64,000 bases of DNA from Actinoplanes teichomyceticus ATCC 31121 (GCF_003711105.1 NZ_CP023865.1:2505001-2569000); one strand, 5' to 3'; shown: positions 27,344 through 36,963, counted from the stretch's first letter. Translations and numbers: made by a program. The notes: generated by a model not told the origin, from the sequence alone.

Positions 27344-28731
27344 GGCTCCGACCCGACAGCGGCGCTCGGCTCCCGCCGCTGCGGGGCCGGCGCGACGTCC
27401 GGATCGGCTGCGGCGGCGGTGCGCTGGGCGTACGCGGCGAACACCGCGAGCACCATCATCGCCCCGGTGTACTCCCACGTCTCGATCATCAGGCTGCCGC
27501 AGAGCAGCCCGGCCAGCAGCGCGAGGTGTACCACGTGAGCCGGGTGCGCGGCCGAGCCGCGGGACAGCCGCAGCAGTCCCCAGCCGGCCAGGCCGAGCAC
27601 CACGACCAGCACCGGGACGCCGAACTGCAGCGCGATGCTGAGGAAGTAGTTGTCCACGAAGATCTGATGCCCCGCGCCGACCACCCGGGAGGTGGTGGCC
27701 GCGCCGGCCCCGCCCAGCCCCCAGCCGTACGCCAGCGGCGCGTCGCGCAGCAGCGCCGCCCAGTTGTCGAGGCGGTCGAAGGTGCTGGTGGAGCCGACCG
27801 CGCCGAGCGCCGCGAACCCGGCCACCACGCAGGCGACCACCGCGGCGCCGAGCAGCCGTGCCCGGCGCCGGGCCGCGGGGCCGCCGGCCCGGTTCAGCAC
27901 CACCGCGGCGACCAGCCCGCCGACCAGCAGCAGCGCCCCGGACCGGCTGGTGCTCAACACCAGGCAGAGGGCGGCCGAGGCGGCGCCGGCGTGCCAGGAC
28001 CAGGCGCGCGGGCGCAGGTCGCGGCTGATCCAGAGGGCGACGTAGCCGAGCAGGTAGGCCCCGGCGAGCATTCCCAGCTCGGCGTTGAACTCGGTGAGCC
28101 CGGGGGCCCGGAACGTGTCGCCGATGATCCGGATCGCCCGGTCCACCTCGAAGCCCCAGAGAACCAGCTGGTCCGGCCCGATCAGCACCTCGGCGACGGT
28201 GGCGACGGCGTTCGCGACGACCAGCCACGCGGTCACGGTGACCAGCCGGCGCAGGTCACGCTCGGACAGCCCGGCGGCGACCACGGCCAGCACGATCGGC
28301 AGCATCAGCAGGCGCCCGCCGACCGCGGTCTGCCCGAAACCGTGGTGCATGATGCCGACGAGCGCCCCCACCCCGGTCACCAGCAGCCCGGCCCCGGCGA
28401 TCAGCAGCTGGCGGCGGGACGGCGGGCGGCGGATCAGGGTGACCACCAGCAGGGTGCAGGCGACCGCGGCGGCGGAGAGGCTCAGGGCGTAGTCGCGGCC
28501 ACCGAACACCCAGCCGAGGAACCACTCGACCCGCAGCATCCAGAGACCGAGCGGCGCGACCAGCACGACGAGCACGTAGACGAGCCCGGGCAGCGGCCGC
28601 ACGGCGAGGTACGCCAGTCCGGCGACCACCACCGGCAGGGCGGGGGAGAGGCCGGCGAGCCAGCAGAACGCGCCGGCGACGGCCAGGAACGCCGCGGCGA
28701 TGACGGCGGGCCTCTTCCATTCGGTGATCAC
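27340..28731 (-). CDS. O-antigen ligase/polymerase-like membrane protein
   Basis: A 463-residue protein with about 11-12 transmembrane segments and a long extracytoplasmic loop carrying LSTSRSG and WGLGGAGAATTSRVVGAGH. This pattern resembles the O-antigen ligase (WaaL/Wzy_C) superfamily, which joins or polymerises lipid-linked glycans. The GTG start overlaps the stop of the upstream glycosyltransferase (GTGA at 28728-28731). The C-terminus is a polar tail. Polymerase versus ligase cannot be decided from sequence. Confidence 0.75.
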   Translation of the reverse strand: MITEWKRPAVIAAAFLAVAGAFCWLAGLSPALPVVVAGLAYLAVRPLPGLVYVLVVLVAPLGLWMLRVEWFLGWVFGGRDYALSLSAAAVACTLLVVTLIRRPPSRRQLLIAGAGLLVTGVGALVGIMHHGFGQTAVGGRLLMLPIVLAVVAAGLSERDLRRLVTVTAWLVVANAVATVAEVLIGPDQLVLWGFEVDRAIRIIGDTFRAPGLTEFNAELGMLAGAYLLGYVALWISRDLRPRAWSWHAGAASAALCLVLSTSRSGALLLVGGLVAAVVLNRAGGPAARRRARLLGAAVVACVVAGFAALGAVGSTSTFDRLDNWAALLRDAPLAYGWGLGGAGAATTSRVVGAGHQIFVDNYFLSIALQFGVPVLVVVLGLAGWGLLRLSRGSAAHPAHVVHLALLAGLLCGSLMIETWEYTGAMMVLAVFAAYAQRTAAAADPDVAPAPQRREPSAAVGSEP

Positions 28732-29879
28732 GATCGGCTCGTCTCCAGATGCGGGGTGGTGTACTCGTGCAGCACGGCATCGACGTGCGCGTCCCAGTCG
28801 AGGCGTGCGCCGTCGGAGCGGGCCGAGGCGGCGAGCGCGGTGTAGCGGTCCGCGGGCAGTCCGGCCGCTTCCTCGAGGCGGCCACGGAGCGCCGCGGCGC
28901 CGTCGAACAGCAGGTAGGAGCCGGGGGCGGCCATCACCGGCGCGGCCGCGGCGGAGGCCAGGATCGGCCGGCCGGCGATCAGGGCCTCGGCGCAGACCAG
29001 GCCGTACGTCTCGGACACCCGGCTGGGGAAGACCAGCCACCCGGCCTGCCGCAGCGCCTCGCGCTTGCCGTCGGAGTCGAGATAGCCCAGGTAGCGCACC
29101 GACGGGTGGGCGGCGGCGGCCGCCTCGACGCGCGCGCGCAGCGGCCCGTCGCCGCCGATCAGCAGGGTGCCCCGCGCGCGCAGCGGGCTCGCGCTCCACG
29201 CGTCGAGCAGATCGGTGACGCCCTTGTGCGCGGCGAGCGCGCCCAGGTAGAGGAAGGTCGAGCGGTCGCCGGGCGGCAGCGCGCGCCGGTCCGGCGGCAC
29301 CGGCGTGGACAGCGGCACCACGCGCTGGTCCAGGGCGGCGGCCGACGGCACCAGGCGCAGCAGGGTGGCCCGGGTGCGTTCCGCGGGCAGCAGCAGACGG
29401 ACCCGCCGCAGGCCACGGACGAGCGCCGCGGCGCGGGCGGCGAGCAGCGCGTCGAGGGCCCGGGACCGGCCGGTGTTGCCGAGCGCGTTGTTCGGGTCGC
29501 AGATCGCCATGTCGTGCACCGAGTGACAGACCGGATAGGCCGCGGCGAGCCGGGTCACCGCCGGCATCCCGATGCCCTGCCAGTTGTGCACGTGCACCAC
29601 GTCGGGGGCGAACTCGCGCAGGTCACCCGGGTGCAGGCCGGTGCGGTCGGCGAGGTCACCCAGGTGCGTGGCGAGTTTGCGCAGCGGGCCGGGCGCGCGG
29701 TCGCTGACCCGGGTCCGGATCGGCCGGTCACCGGGTTCGCCGTGCGCGGAGGGACGCGCGTACACCGCGACGTCGTGGCCGCGCGCGACCAGGGCGGCGC
29801 TCAGGTCACGCAGGTAGCGCTCGGCCCCGCCGCGCACCGCGAACGACGTGTGCACCATCGCGATCCGCACCTCAGCCAC
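28728..29879 (-). CDS. Glycosyltransferase family 4
   Basis: A 383-residue GT-B enzyme. The N-terminal acceptor domain contains TSFAVRGGAERYLRDLSAAL and DVVHVHNWQGIG; the C-terminal donor domain has TFLYLGALAAHKG, LLIGGDGPL and the GT4 signature ETYGLVCAEALIAGRP. It would transfer a sugar from a nucleotide donor to a lipid-linked intermediate at the cytoplasmic face. The start is GTG at 29879; it overlaps the preceding gene by eight bases. Confidence 0.88.
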   Translation of the reverse strand: MAEVRIAMVHTSFAVRGGAERYLRDLSAALVARGHDVAVYARPSAHGEPGDRPIRTRVSDRAPGPLRKLATHLGDLADRTGLHPGDLREFAPDVVHVHNWQGIGMPAVTRLAAAYPVCHSVHDMAICDPNNALGNTGRSRALDALLAARAAALVRGLRRVRLLLPAERTRATLLRLVPSAAALDQRVVPLSTPVPPDRRALPPGDRSTFLYLGALAAHKGVTDLLDAWSASPLRARGTLLIGGDGPLRARVEAAAAAHPSVRYLGYLDSDGKREALRQAGWLVFPSRVSETYGLVCAEALIAGRPILASAAAAPVMAAPGSYLLFDGAAALRGRLEEAAGLPADRYTALAASARSDGARLDWDAHVDAVLHEYTTPHLETSRS

Positions 29880-30906
29880 CCGCCGGCGTCGCCACCGGGC
29901 CGAGCAGCTCGACCAGGTGATCGGTGGCCTCCTGCCAGGAACGCCCGGCGCCCGCGGTGGCCGGCCGGGGGCCCGCGACCGCCGCCCGCACGGCGTCGGC
30001 CAGCGCCTCGGCGGTCCAGGTGGTCATCCGCACGGCCGCGCCGGCGGTCGCTTCCAGCAGCGCCGGGTCGGGTGAGATCACCACCGGGGTGCCCAGGCGC
30101 AGCGCCTCGGCGGCGGGCAGGCCGTACCCCTCGAAGTGGCTCGGCATCAGGACCGCGGCGGCGCCGGCCACCGCCGCCGCGTACTCCGCGTCGGTGAGCC
30201 GGCCCAGGAACCGCACGCCGGGGCGGGGCGGGCCCCACAGGTCCGGCTTGCCGCCGGTCAGCACCACGATCTCGTACGGCGTGAGCAGCCCGGCCGCCTC
30301 GATCGCCAGCTCCACGCCCTTGTGCGCGGCGTGCCCGGCCACCAGCAGGTACGGCTTCTCCCCGGTCACCGGCGAGCGGCCGGGCGCCGTGCTCAGGTCG
30401 CTGCCCGGGTGCCACACCGCGGTCCGGTGGTAGCCGACCCCGTACACCCCGAGCAGGTCGTGCCGGGTGCGCGCGCTGACGCAGAGCAGCCGCGCCGACC
30501 GGTCCACCGCGGTGCGGTAGCTCAGCCTCCGGTACTGCAGCACGGCCGGCGACAGCCCGTGCGGCCACAGCCGGAACGCCAGGTCGTGCATGATCGTGGT
30601 GACCGGGGCCCGGCTGCCGCGGATCGCCAGCGACGGGCTCAGCGACAGCACCCGCGAGCCCGCGGCGGTGGCCCGGCGCAGCGCGGCGGCGGCGCCGGTG
30701 ATCGTGGCGGCCCGGCCGCCGGACTGGGCGCTGAGCACGCTGACCGCGGCGGCCGACGCGGGCACCTCCCAGTCCGCCGGGGCGGCCACGATCCGCAGCT
30801 GGTGCCCGGCCGGCCAGTGCCGGGCCAGTTCGGTCAGGACCCGGGTGATGCCGCCCGGCCCGACACCGCTGGCCTCCAGCACGGTGACCCGGTCAGCGGA
30901 GGGCAT
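29872..30906 (-). CDS. Glycosyltransferase family 4 (GT1-type C-domain)
   Basis: A 344-residue GT-B enzyme with GVGPGGITRVLTELA in the N-terminal domain. The donor half has YLLVAGHAAHKGVELAI and the signature MPSHFEGYGLPAAEALRLG, whose glutamates bind the nucleotide sugar. It overlaps the preceding glycosyltransferase by 14 bases and the next by eight. It is the second enzyme of the operon and probably adds one residue to the repeat unit. Donor unknown. Confidence 0.85.
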   Translation of the reverse strand: MPSADRVTVLEASGVGPGGITRVLTELARHWPAGHQLRIVAAPADWEVPASAAAVSVLSAQSGGRAATITGAAAALRRATAAGSRVLSLSPSLAIRGSRAPVTTIMHDLAFRLWPHGLSPAVLQYRRLSYRTAVDRSARLLCVSARTRHDLLGVYGVGYHRTAVWHPGSDLSTAPGRSPVTGEKPYLLVAGHAAHKGVELAIEAAGLLTPYEIVVLTGGKPDLWGPPRPGVRFLGRLTDAEYAAAVAGAAAVLMPSHFEGYGLPAAEALRLGTPVVISPDPALLEATAGAAVRMTTWTAEALADAVRAAVAGPRPATAGAGRSWQEATDHLVELLGPVATPAGG

Positions 30907-32041
30907 CGGCGATCCAGGTGTTCATCCGGGCGGCGAACAGCTCCGGCGCGAACGTCTGGGCGTGCGCGCGGATCCGGGTCGGGTCCAGCTCGTCCAGACG
31001 ATCCAGCGCGGCCACGTACCCGGCCGGGTCGTAGCCGTCGACCAGGACGCCGGTCTCACCGTCGATGACCGTTTCCAACAGCCCGCCCCGGCGCAACCCG
31101 ATGATCGGGGTGCCGGCGGCCTGCGCCTCGACCGGGATGATGCCGAAGTCCTCGTGCACCGGGAAGAGCAGGGCGCAGGCGCCGGCGTACAGCTCGCGCA
31201 GCCGCGCCCGGTCCGGCCGGAGCTCGATGGTGATCTCCGCGCCGGACGCGGCCGCGAGCCGGCGCAGCCGCGCCTCGTCCGGCCCGTGCCCGGCGATGAC
31301 CAGCGGCCGTCCGGACGCCTCGGCGATCGCCATCATCAGGTCGAAGTTCTTGTACGGGATCCAGCGCCCCAACCCGAGCAGATAGTCGCGCGACCCCTCC
31401 GGCGCGGCCCCGAAGTACGCCGCGTCGACCGGCGGGTAGATCACCTCGGCGTCCCGCTTCCAGAACCGCTGGATCCGCTGCCGCACCTCACGCGAGTTCG
31501 TGGCGTACGCGTGCACGTGCCGGCTCAAGCGCCGGTCGGCGGCCTGCAGGATCCGGCGCGGCCCGTGCAGCAGCGGGTTCGCGCCGCGCTCGTCGAACTC
31601 CGGCGACCAGATGTAGCGGGCCGGCGTGTGCACGTAGCTCAGGTGCCGGGTCTGCCGCGGGTCTCCGATCCGGACGGTGTGCGCGAACGCGTGGCTGCTG
31701 GAGAGCACCACGTCGTAGTGCTGCCGGGTGAGGGTGCGCCAGGCCAGCGGCATGAGCGGCAGCGCGAGTGCCTTGCTGTGCCGCAGCGGCGTGCTGGCCA
31801 GCCAGGATTCACGCAGGCGCCCGAAGACGCTGACGTCGGCGTCGCGGTCGGCCCAGAGCGCGTACCGGTCGGCGGCCGGCAGCAGCCCGGCGATGTGCCG
31901 GAAGACCAGTTCGGCGCCGCCGGTCGAGCCGTACCACTCGTGGACGATCGCCGCCGAGCGACCGCCCAGGACGTCGTCGGTCCACACCGGGTCTCCGCGA
32001 AGTGCCGGGCGTTCGCCCAGCAAGTCGTCAGTACTCACCAT
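30893..32041 (-). CDS. Glycosyltransferase family 4, first gene of polysaccharide operon
   Basis: A 382-residue GT-B enzyme. VHEWYGSTGGAELVFRHIA marks the N-domain. The YVHTPARYIWSPEF and YATNSREVRQRIQRFW stretches are typical of mannosyltransferase-like GT4 members. The donor site is FPVHEDFGIIPVEAQAAGTP. An ATG (32041) and an adjacent GTG (32038) are both possible starts; ggagga lies immediately upstream, which slightly favours the GTG. About 70 bases separate it from the stop of the upstream proline-rich protein gene, so the operon could begin here. Confidence 0.87.
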   Translation of the reverse strand: MVSTDDLLGERPALRGDPVWTDDVLGGRSAAIVHEWYGSTGGAELVFRHIAGLLPAADRYALWADRDADVSVFGRLRESWLASTPLRHSKALALPLMPLAWRTLTRQHYDVVLSSSHAFAHTVRIGDPRQTRHLSYVHTPARYIWSPEFDERGANPLLHGPRRILQAADRRLSRHVHAYATNSREVRQRIQRFWKRDAEVIYPPVDAAYFGAAPEGSRDYLLGLGRWIPYKNFDLMMAIAEASGRPLVIAGHGPDEARLRRLAAASGAEITIELRPDRARLRELYAGACALLFPVHEDFGIIPVEAQAAGTPIIGLRRGGLLETVIDGETGVLVDGYDPAGYVAALDRLDELDPTRIRAHAQTFAPELFAARMNTWIADALR

Positions 32042-32113
32042 TCCTCCGCGAAGTCGTGCGTCACCGGACGGCGGCCCGTGCGTCCGGCCGCCGTCGATGT
32101 GGTGCGGGTTCCG

Positions 32114-33208
32114 TCAGCTGTGCCGGGACCAGAGATCACGCAGGGGAGCCCAGCTGCCGCCGAGGTCCTCCTTGCACAGCGCCTCCAGGTAGACCGCGGA
32201 GATCTCGCCCTCGCGGTCCCACCAGATGCCGCAGTACGCCCGGTTGTCGGCGCCCTTGAGCGCGTACTCCACATAGGTGCCGGTCGTGCCGGTGACCCCG
32301 CCGGTCTTGTGCGAGGGCAGCTCCATGCCCTGCACCAGCGAGCCGTTCTGCAGGCTGAGCTGCTGCCGCCAGGCGCGGGCGGCATCGCGCTGCGCGGCCG
32401 TCCGGTACGACGCGAAGTGCACCGACACCCCGCCGTAGCGGCAGAAGACGTGGGTCTTCTCGTCGACCGGCAGCTTCGGGCCGCCCGGCTCGGTGTTGCT
32501 CGCGCAGCCACCGACCTCGGCCACCCACGGGCCGGCGATGCCGCTCAGGTCGTTGCCGAGCTTGGCCCGGTTGATCGCCAGCTGGGACGCCTCGTACGGC
32601 GGCAGCGAGGTGCTGGCCGCCGGTTTCGCGGCCGTGCCGGCGGCCGCCGGGGACCCGCCGTCGCCCTGCGACTTGCCGAGGAAGAAACCGCCGGCGCCGA
32701 AGGCGAGCGGCAGCACGATCAGCGCGGCGATGATCCCGGCCCGGCCACGCTTCGGCTTGGCGGTGGCGGGGAAGCGCGGCGCGGCGGGCGGGCGCTGCTC
32801 GTCGAACGGGTCAACGGCCCAGGCCGGCGGCCCGCTCTGCGGCGGCGCCGACGTCGGGTCGGCCGGCCAGTAACCGGGACCCGAGTTCGGGTTCGCGGCG
32901 TCCCACGAGGGCAGCGGCGACGCCGAGGTCTGCTGCGGGGCCACCGGCGGGGTGGGCGGCGGGCCCCACTGCGGCTGCGGGGCGACCGGCTGCGCCGAGA
33001 TCGGCTGCGTGGCGACCGGCTGCTGCGGCCCGGGCGCCACCGGCTGCTGCGGCGCCGGCGGCTGCATCATCGGCGGCGCCGGCGGGAACGGGCCGTTGAC
33101 CGGCGTGGCCTGCGGCGACGTGGCCCACGGTCCCGGCGGCGGCGGGGGTACCGGGCCCGGGGTGATGGGCTCGTCGCCAGTGGGATTCCGGGAGGGGTCT
33201 TCGCTCAC
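32114..33208 (-). CDS. Proline-rich single-pass membrane protein, unknown function
   Basis: A 364-residue protein in three parts. A Pro/Gln-rich cytoplasmic region (1-150) contains repeated QPVAPGPQQPVA-type units. One transmembrane segment follows (about 158-178; IIAALIVLPLAFGAGGFFLG). The extracytoplasmic domain of about 185 residues has four cysteines (GGCASNT, VFCRYGG, AYCGIWW, EALCKED). The cysteine spacing suggests disulfides. Such proline-rich tails are common in actinomycete membrane proteins linked to cell envelope. No domain was recognised. Confidence 0.7.
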   Translation of the reverse strand: MSEDPSRNPTGDEPITPGPVPPPPPGPWATSPQATPVNGPFPPAPPMMQPPAPQQPVAPGPQQPVATQPISAQPVAPQPQWGPPPTPPVAPQQTSASPLPSWDAANPNSGPGYWPADPTSAPPQSGPPAWAVDPFDEQRPPAAPRFPATAKPKRGRAGIIAALIVLPLAFGAGGFFLGKSQGDGGSPAAAGTAAKPAASTSLPPYEASQLAINRAKLGNDLSGIAGPWVAEVGGCASNTEPGGPKLPVDEKTHVFCRYGGVSVHFASYRTAAQRDAARAWRQQLSLQNGSLVQGMELPSHKTGGVTGTTGTYVEYALKGADNRAYCGIWWDREGEISAVYLEALCKEDLGGSWAPLRDLWSRHS

Positions 33209-33272
33209 GGACGGCAGGCTACCAGCGCGGGCAAGCGGGATCGATGGTGTGCCCGGGTCCTTGATCAGACAG

Positions 33273-34139
33273 TTAGGCGAGCACGGTCAGCGGGGTTCCG
33301 GCGCCGATCTCGTCGAGCAGGGTGCGCTGCGCGGCCCCGGGCATCCGGATGCACCCGTTTGACACGCTGCGCCCGAAAACGCTGCTGCGGTACCACGCGT
33401 GGATGCCGGTGTGCGCGAGCTGGAAGGCGGCCGCCATCTTCTCCCGGTCGTCCGGGATGGAGCCGAGCACCAGCGCGTCCAGCCCGAGATAAGGCTCACC
33501 GGAAATCCGGGTGGTGCCCATCACGTACGTCCGGCCGACCGGCGTCGGGGTGGCCGCCGAGCCGACCGCCACCGTCCAGCGTTGCTGCTCCTGGCCGTCC
33601 CGCAGCCAGCTCAGCGTGTGCCCGGAGCGCTGCAGCACCAGCTGGTCGCGCAGGGCCTGGATCTCCCAGTCGCCCGGGGGCACCCAGCCGATCCGCCGGT
33701 TCACCGACGGCACCAGCACCGCCACCCAGCCGTTGTCCTCCCCGACGATCGGCACCACCGTGCGCAGCCCGCTGATCTTCGGCGGGAGGAAGGCACGCGG
33801 CTCGCCGCCCGGGGCGTCGTAGAGCGCCACCCGTTTCGACGGGCGCAGGCCCTGCGTCGGCGCGACCGTGGAGTTCTGCTCCGGGTCGGCGGGCAGGCCC
33901 CGCGGGCCCTGCTCGTACGAGATGACCGGCAGGTCGTCGGGGGGTTCCGCGGCCGGCAGCGGCGTCGCCGAGGTGCTGGGCCGCGCCGGTGCGGGGGCGG
34001 CCGCCGACGAGGGCGTCACCCACTGACCGGCGACCGGTTCGGGGTCGCGGTCGTGGGCGAGACCCACGGCCGCGCCGGTGGCGAGCACCGCGGCGGCGGC
34101 CGCGGCCGTCAGGTACACACGGGTGCGGGCGCTCGGCAT
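33273..34139 (-). CDS. L,D-transpeptidase (YkuD domain)
   Basis: A 288-residue exported protein with an N-terminal hydrophobic segment (about 8-28) and an Ala/Pro linker. The C-terminal YkuD domain carries the catalytic motif HTGIHAW followed by SVSNGCIRM; the cysteine is the nucleophile that forms 3-3 peptidoglycan cross-links. Residues 95-150 (VALYDAPGG, NGWVAVLVP, RRIGWVPPGDW) look like an SH3-type wall-binding insert. The length suits a single-domain Ldt with linker. Alone between the proline-rich protein and the LLM gene. Confidence 0.9.
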   Translation of the reverse strand: MPSARTRVYLTAAAAAAVLATGAAVGLAHDRDPEPVAGQWVTPSSAAAPAPARPSTSATPLPAAEPPDDLPVISYEQGPRGLPADPEQNSTVAPTQGLRPSKRVALYDAPGGEPRAFLPPKISGLRTVVPIVGEDNGWVAVLVPSVNRRIGWVPPGDWEIQALRDQLVLQRSGHTLSWLRDGQEQQRWTVAVGSAATPTPVGRTYVMGTTRISGEPYLGLDALVLGSIPDDREKMAAAFQLAHTGIHAWYRSSVFGRSVSNGCIRMPGAAQRTLLDEIGAGTPLTVLA

Positions 34140-34232
34140 CGGCCCAGACTAGCCATCCGGTCCGCCCACGATCAAAAAATGAGAGATGCTCGGCACAAGA
34201 TTCGTTCACATCCGCCGGATAGGGTTCCCGGC

Positions 34233-35234
34233 ATGCTTCGCAAGCTGGGCTTTCTCACCATCGGCCGGTTCGACGAGGCTGATCCGCGCCGCGGCCACGA
34301 ATCCACGCTGGAGATCATCGAGCTGGGGGAGCGGCTCGGTTTCGACAGCGCCTGGCTGCGCCACCGGCACCTGCAGTTCGGCATCTCCTCACCGATCGCG
34401 GTGCTGGCCGCCGCCTCGCAGCGCACCAGCCGCATCGAGCTGGGCACCGCGGTGATCCCGCTGGGCTGGGAGAACCCGCTGCGCCTGGCCGAGGACCTGG
34501 CCACCGTGGACGTGCTCAGCGGGGGTCGGCTCAACCCGGGGGTCAGCGTCGGCCCGCCGATGAACTTCGAGCGCATCAAGGACGCGATCTACCCGGACAC
34601 CGCGGCGGTCGAGGACTTCAGCTATGCCCGGGTCGAGCGCCTGCTCGCCGGCGTGCGCGGTGAGCCGGTCACCGACCTGCGCGGGACGGTCGGTTTCGAG
34701 GAGTTCTCCGACCGGGTCCAGCCGTACTCGCCGGGACTGGCCGACCGGATGTGGTACGGCGGCGGCAGCCTGCGCTCGGCCCGGTGGGCCGGCGAGCACG
34801 GCATGAACCTGCTGACCAGCAGCGTGGTCAAGGCGGAGGACGCACAGGACTTCGCGCAGATCCAGCTCTCGCACATCCGCGCGTTCCGGGCCGCGCACCC
34901 CGACGGCGCGCGGGCCCGGGTCTCGCAGGGGCTGGTGGTGATCCCGACCGACTCGGCGACCGCGGCCCAGCGGGCGAGATATCAGGCGTACGCGCGGAGC
35001 CGGACCGCGCGTACCCGGACCCCGCAGGGCCCGGCCCGGATGATGTTCGCCCCGGACCTGGTCGGCAGCTCCGCCGAGATCGCCGAGCGGCTGGCGGCGC
35101 ACGTCGCCTTCCGCGAGGTGGACGAGGTGGCGTTCGCCCTGCCGTTCACCTTCGAGCACGACGACTACGTGCAGATGCTCACCGACATGGCGCACCACCT
35201 GGGCCCGGCGCTGGGCTGGCGGCCGGCCGCCTGA
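34233..35234 (+). CDS. LLM-class flavin-dependent oxidoreductase
   Basis: A 333-residue luciferase-like monooxygenase (bacterial luciferase TIM barrel, FMN or F420). Marks are LGERLGFDSAWLRHRHL, RIELGTAVIPLGWENPLRLAEDLATVDVLSGGR (family strand and loop) and a final AHVAFREVDEVAFALPF. The ATG at 34233 is chosen as the residues before it do not belong to the fold. Substrate unknown; cofactor may be FMN or F420 since actinomycetes have both. It is followed by a 28-base tandem repeat. Confidence 0.85.
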   Translation: MLRKLGFLTIGRFDEADPRRGHESTLEIIELGERLGFDSAWLRHRHLQFGISSPIAVLAAASQRTSRIELGTAVIPLGWENPLRLAEDLATVDVLSGGRLNPGVSVGPPMNFERIKDAIYPDTAAVEDFSYARVERLLAGVRGEPVTDLRGTVGFEEFSDRVQPYSPGLADRMWYGGGSLRSARWAGEHGMNLLTSSVVKAEDAQDFAQIQLSHIRAFRAAHPDGARARVSQGLVVIPTDSATAAQRARYQAYARSRTARTRTPQGPARMMFAPDLVGSSAEIAERLAAHVAFREVDEVAFALPFTFEHDDYVQMLTDMAHHLGPALGWRPAA

Positions 35235-35259
35235 GGGGCCCGGCGGCCCGTCACGTTTC

Positions 35260-35355
35260 GCGCCGGGCTGCTGGGCCGCCGCGTCTCGCGCCGGGCTGCT
35301 GGGCCGCCGCGTCTCGCGCCGGGCTGCTGGGCCGCCGCGTCTCGCGCCGGGCTGC
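35260..35355. repeat. 28-base tandem repeat
   Basis: Copies begin at 35260, 35288, 35316 and 35344 (last partial). The unit begins gcgccgggctgctgggcc and is nearly perfect between copies. It lies between the ends of the convergent LLM and PfkB genes. Confidence 0.9.
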
Positions 35356-35404
35356 GGTGGCGTCGCGCGCCCGGTGCTGGGCTCCGGCGGCGGCCGGCCG
35401 GGCA

Positions 35405-36328
35405 CTAGGCTCCGGCGGCCGGATCCGCGGCCGGATCCGCGGCCGGGTTCGCGGCGGGTGACGCGGACATCCAGGCTCGGGTGCCGAAGAAGGCGCAGGA
35501 GCGGCTGGCGACGGCGGCCGCCTCGTCGAGCGCCTCGGCGAACGCCGCGTCGGTGAGCGGCCAGCGCCGGGCCACCGCGAGGGTGAGCGCGCCGTGCAGG
35601 ATGTCGCCGGCGCCGAGCGTGTCGAGCACCGCCGGCCGGGGCACCGGCTGCGCCACGAAGCCGCCGGGAGTCCAGCGCAGCAGTGGCTCGGCGCCGCGGC
35701 TGACCGCGATCCAGCCGACGCCGTGGGCGGACAGGTAGGCGGCCACCGGTGGTCCGCCGGCGACCCCCGGCGGGCGGAAGTCGGCGGAGCAGACCACCAC
35801 GTCCAGCAGCGGCAACAGTTGCGGGATGACCGGTTTCCAGCTGCCCGCGTCCAGCACGGTGGGTATCCCGCGGCGGCGCGCCTCGGTCAGCACGGCGGTC
35901 GCCAGCTCCGGGTAGTGGCCGTCGACCTGCACGGCCGCGGCACCGGCCAGGAGCGGGGCGAGGTCGGGGACGGTGAGGGTGCGGGCGGCGCCGTTGGTGG
36001 AGACCACGGCGCGGTTGCCGGTGCCGGCACTGACCACGATGCTGGAGACCGGCGGGGCGCCGGGGTCGTCCGCGCTCAGGTCGCTCAGGTGGACGCCGAG
36101 CTGCGCCAGATCGGCGTGGATGCCGGCCGCGAGCGGGTGCCGGCCGACCGCGGTGAGCAGCACGGCCGAGCCGCCGAGGTGGGCGACGGTGGCCGCGGCG
36201 TTGGTCGCCGGGCCGCCCGCGGCCACGGTCTGCGCGAGCGCGGTGACCTTCTCGTTGTCTGCCGGGTACCGCTCGACGAGCTGCAGCACGTCCAGAGTGC
36301 ACAGCCCGGCGAGCAGGACGCGGCTCAC
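35405..36328 (-). CDS. PfkB-family carbohydrate kinase
   Basis: A 307-residue ribokinase-type sugar kinase. The first signature is GGPATNAAATVAHLGG (about residues 39-54); the second is DTLGAGDILHGAL with the catalytic Asp. It ends with a repetitive tail (PAADPAADPAAG) encoded by short direct repeats. The start overlaps the stop of the upstream TetR gene (ATGA), suggesting shared transcription. The substrate cannot be predicted. Confidence 0.87.
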   Translation of the reverse strand: MSRVLLAGLCTLDVLQLVERYPADNEKVTALAQTVAAGGPATNAAATVAHLGGSAVLLTAVGRHPLAAGIHADLAQLGVHLSDLSADDPGAPPVSSIVVSAGTGNRAVVSTNGAARTLTVPDLAPLLAGAAAVQVDGHYPELATAVLTEARRRGIPTVLDAGSWKPVIPQLLPLLDVVVCSADFRPPGVAGGPPVAAYLSAHGVGWIAVSRGAEPLLRWTPGGFVAQPVPRPAVLDTLGAGDILHGALTLAVARRWPLTDAAFAEALDEAAAVASRSCAFFGTRAWMSASPAANPAADPAADPAAGA

Positions 36329-36963
36329 CGGACCGCCCGCGGCTCGGTGCGGGCCAGCCGCGCGGCGAGCCCGTCGACGAAGGTGACCAGCGCGAACTCG
36401 AAACTGTCCCGGTCCACCGCGTCGGCGTGCTCGCGCAGCCGGTGCGCGTCGCCCAGCGCCGGGTACCGGTCCAGGTAGACCTGCACGTCGTCGACGAATC
36501 CGCGCGAGAAGGACCCCATCGCCGCGCCGACGACCAGGTACTTCGTCGAGGCGCCGATCATCGTGGCGTCCCGGGCCGGCCAGCCGGCCGCGACCAGGCC
36601 GCCGTGCACCGCGTCGGCCCGGCGCAGCGAGGCGTCGCGCTGGCCAGGGCCGTGCGCGAGGAACGGCACGATGTTCGGGTGCTCGGCGAGCGCCGCGCGG
36701 TACGACCGGGCCCAGCCCAGCAGCCCCTCCCGCCAGCCGGCGGTGAACGCGCTGACGTCCACCCGCTCCATGATCTCGCTGGCCACGTCGTCGAGCAGCT
36801 GCTCCTTGGTGGGGTAGTGGAAGTACAGCGCGGGGGCGCTGACCGACAGCGCGGTGGCGAGCTTGCGCATGCTCAGGCCGTCCAGCCCGTCCCGGTCGAT
36901 GATCTCCAGCGCGGCCGCCCGGATGCCTTTCCTGCTCAGCAGGGGGGTGGTGGGCCGGGGCAT
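36325..36963 (-). CDS. TetR-family transcriptional regulator
   Basis: A 212-residue regulator with an N-terminal HTH (LDGLSMRKLATALSVSAPALYFHYPTKEQL, split across residues 28-60) and an all-helical ligand domain of TetR_C type. It is divergent from an acyl-CoA dehydrogenase operon, with palindromic sequence in the shared 84-base region, so a role in regulating lipid or acyl-CoA catabolism is likely. It is translationally coupled to the PfkB kinase. Confidence 0.87.
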   Translation of the reverse strand: MPRPTTPLLSRKGIRAAALEIIDRDGLDGLSMRKLATALSVSAPALYFHYPTKEQLLDDVASEIMERVDVSAFTAGWREGLLGWARSYRAALAEHPNIVPFLAHGPGQRDASLRRADAVHGGLVAAGWPARDATMIGASTKYLVVGAAMGSFSRGFVDDVQVYLDRYPALGDAHRLREHADAVDRDSFEFALVTFVDGLAARLARTEPRAVR

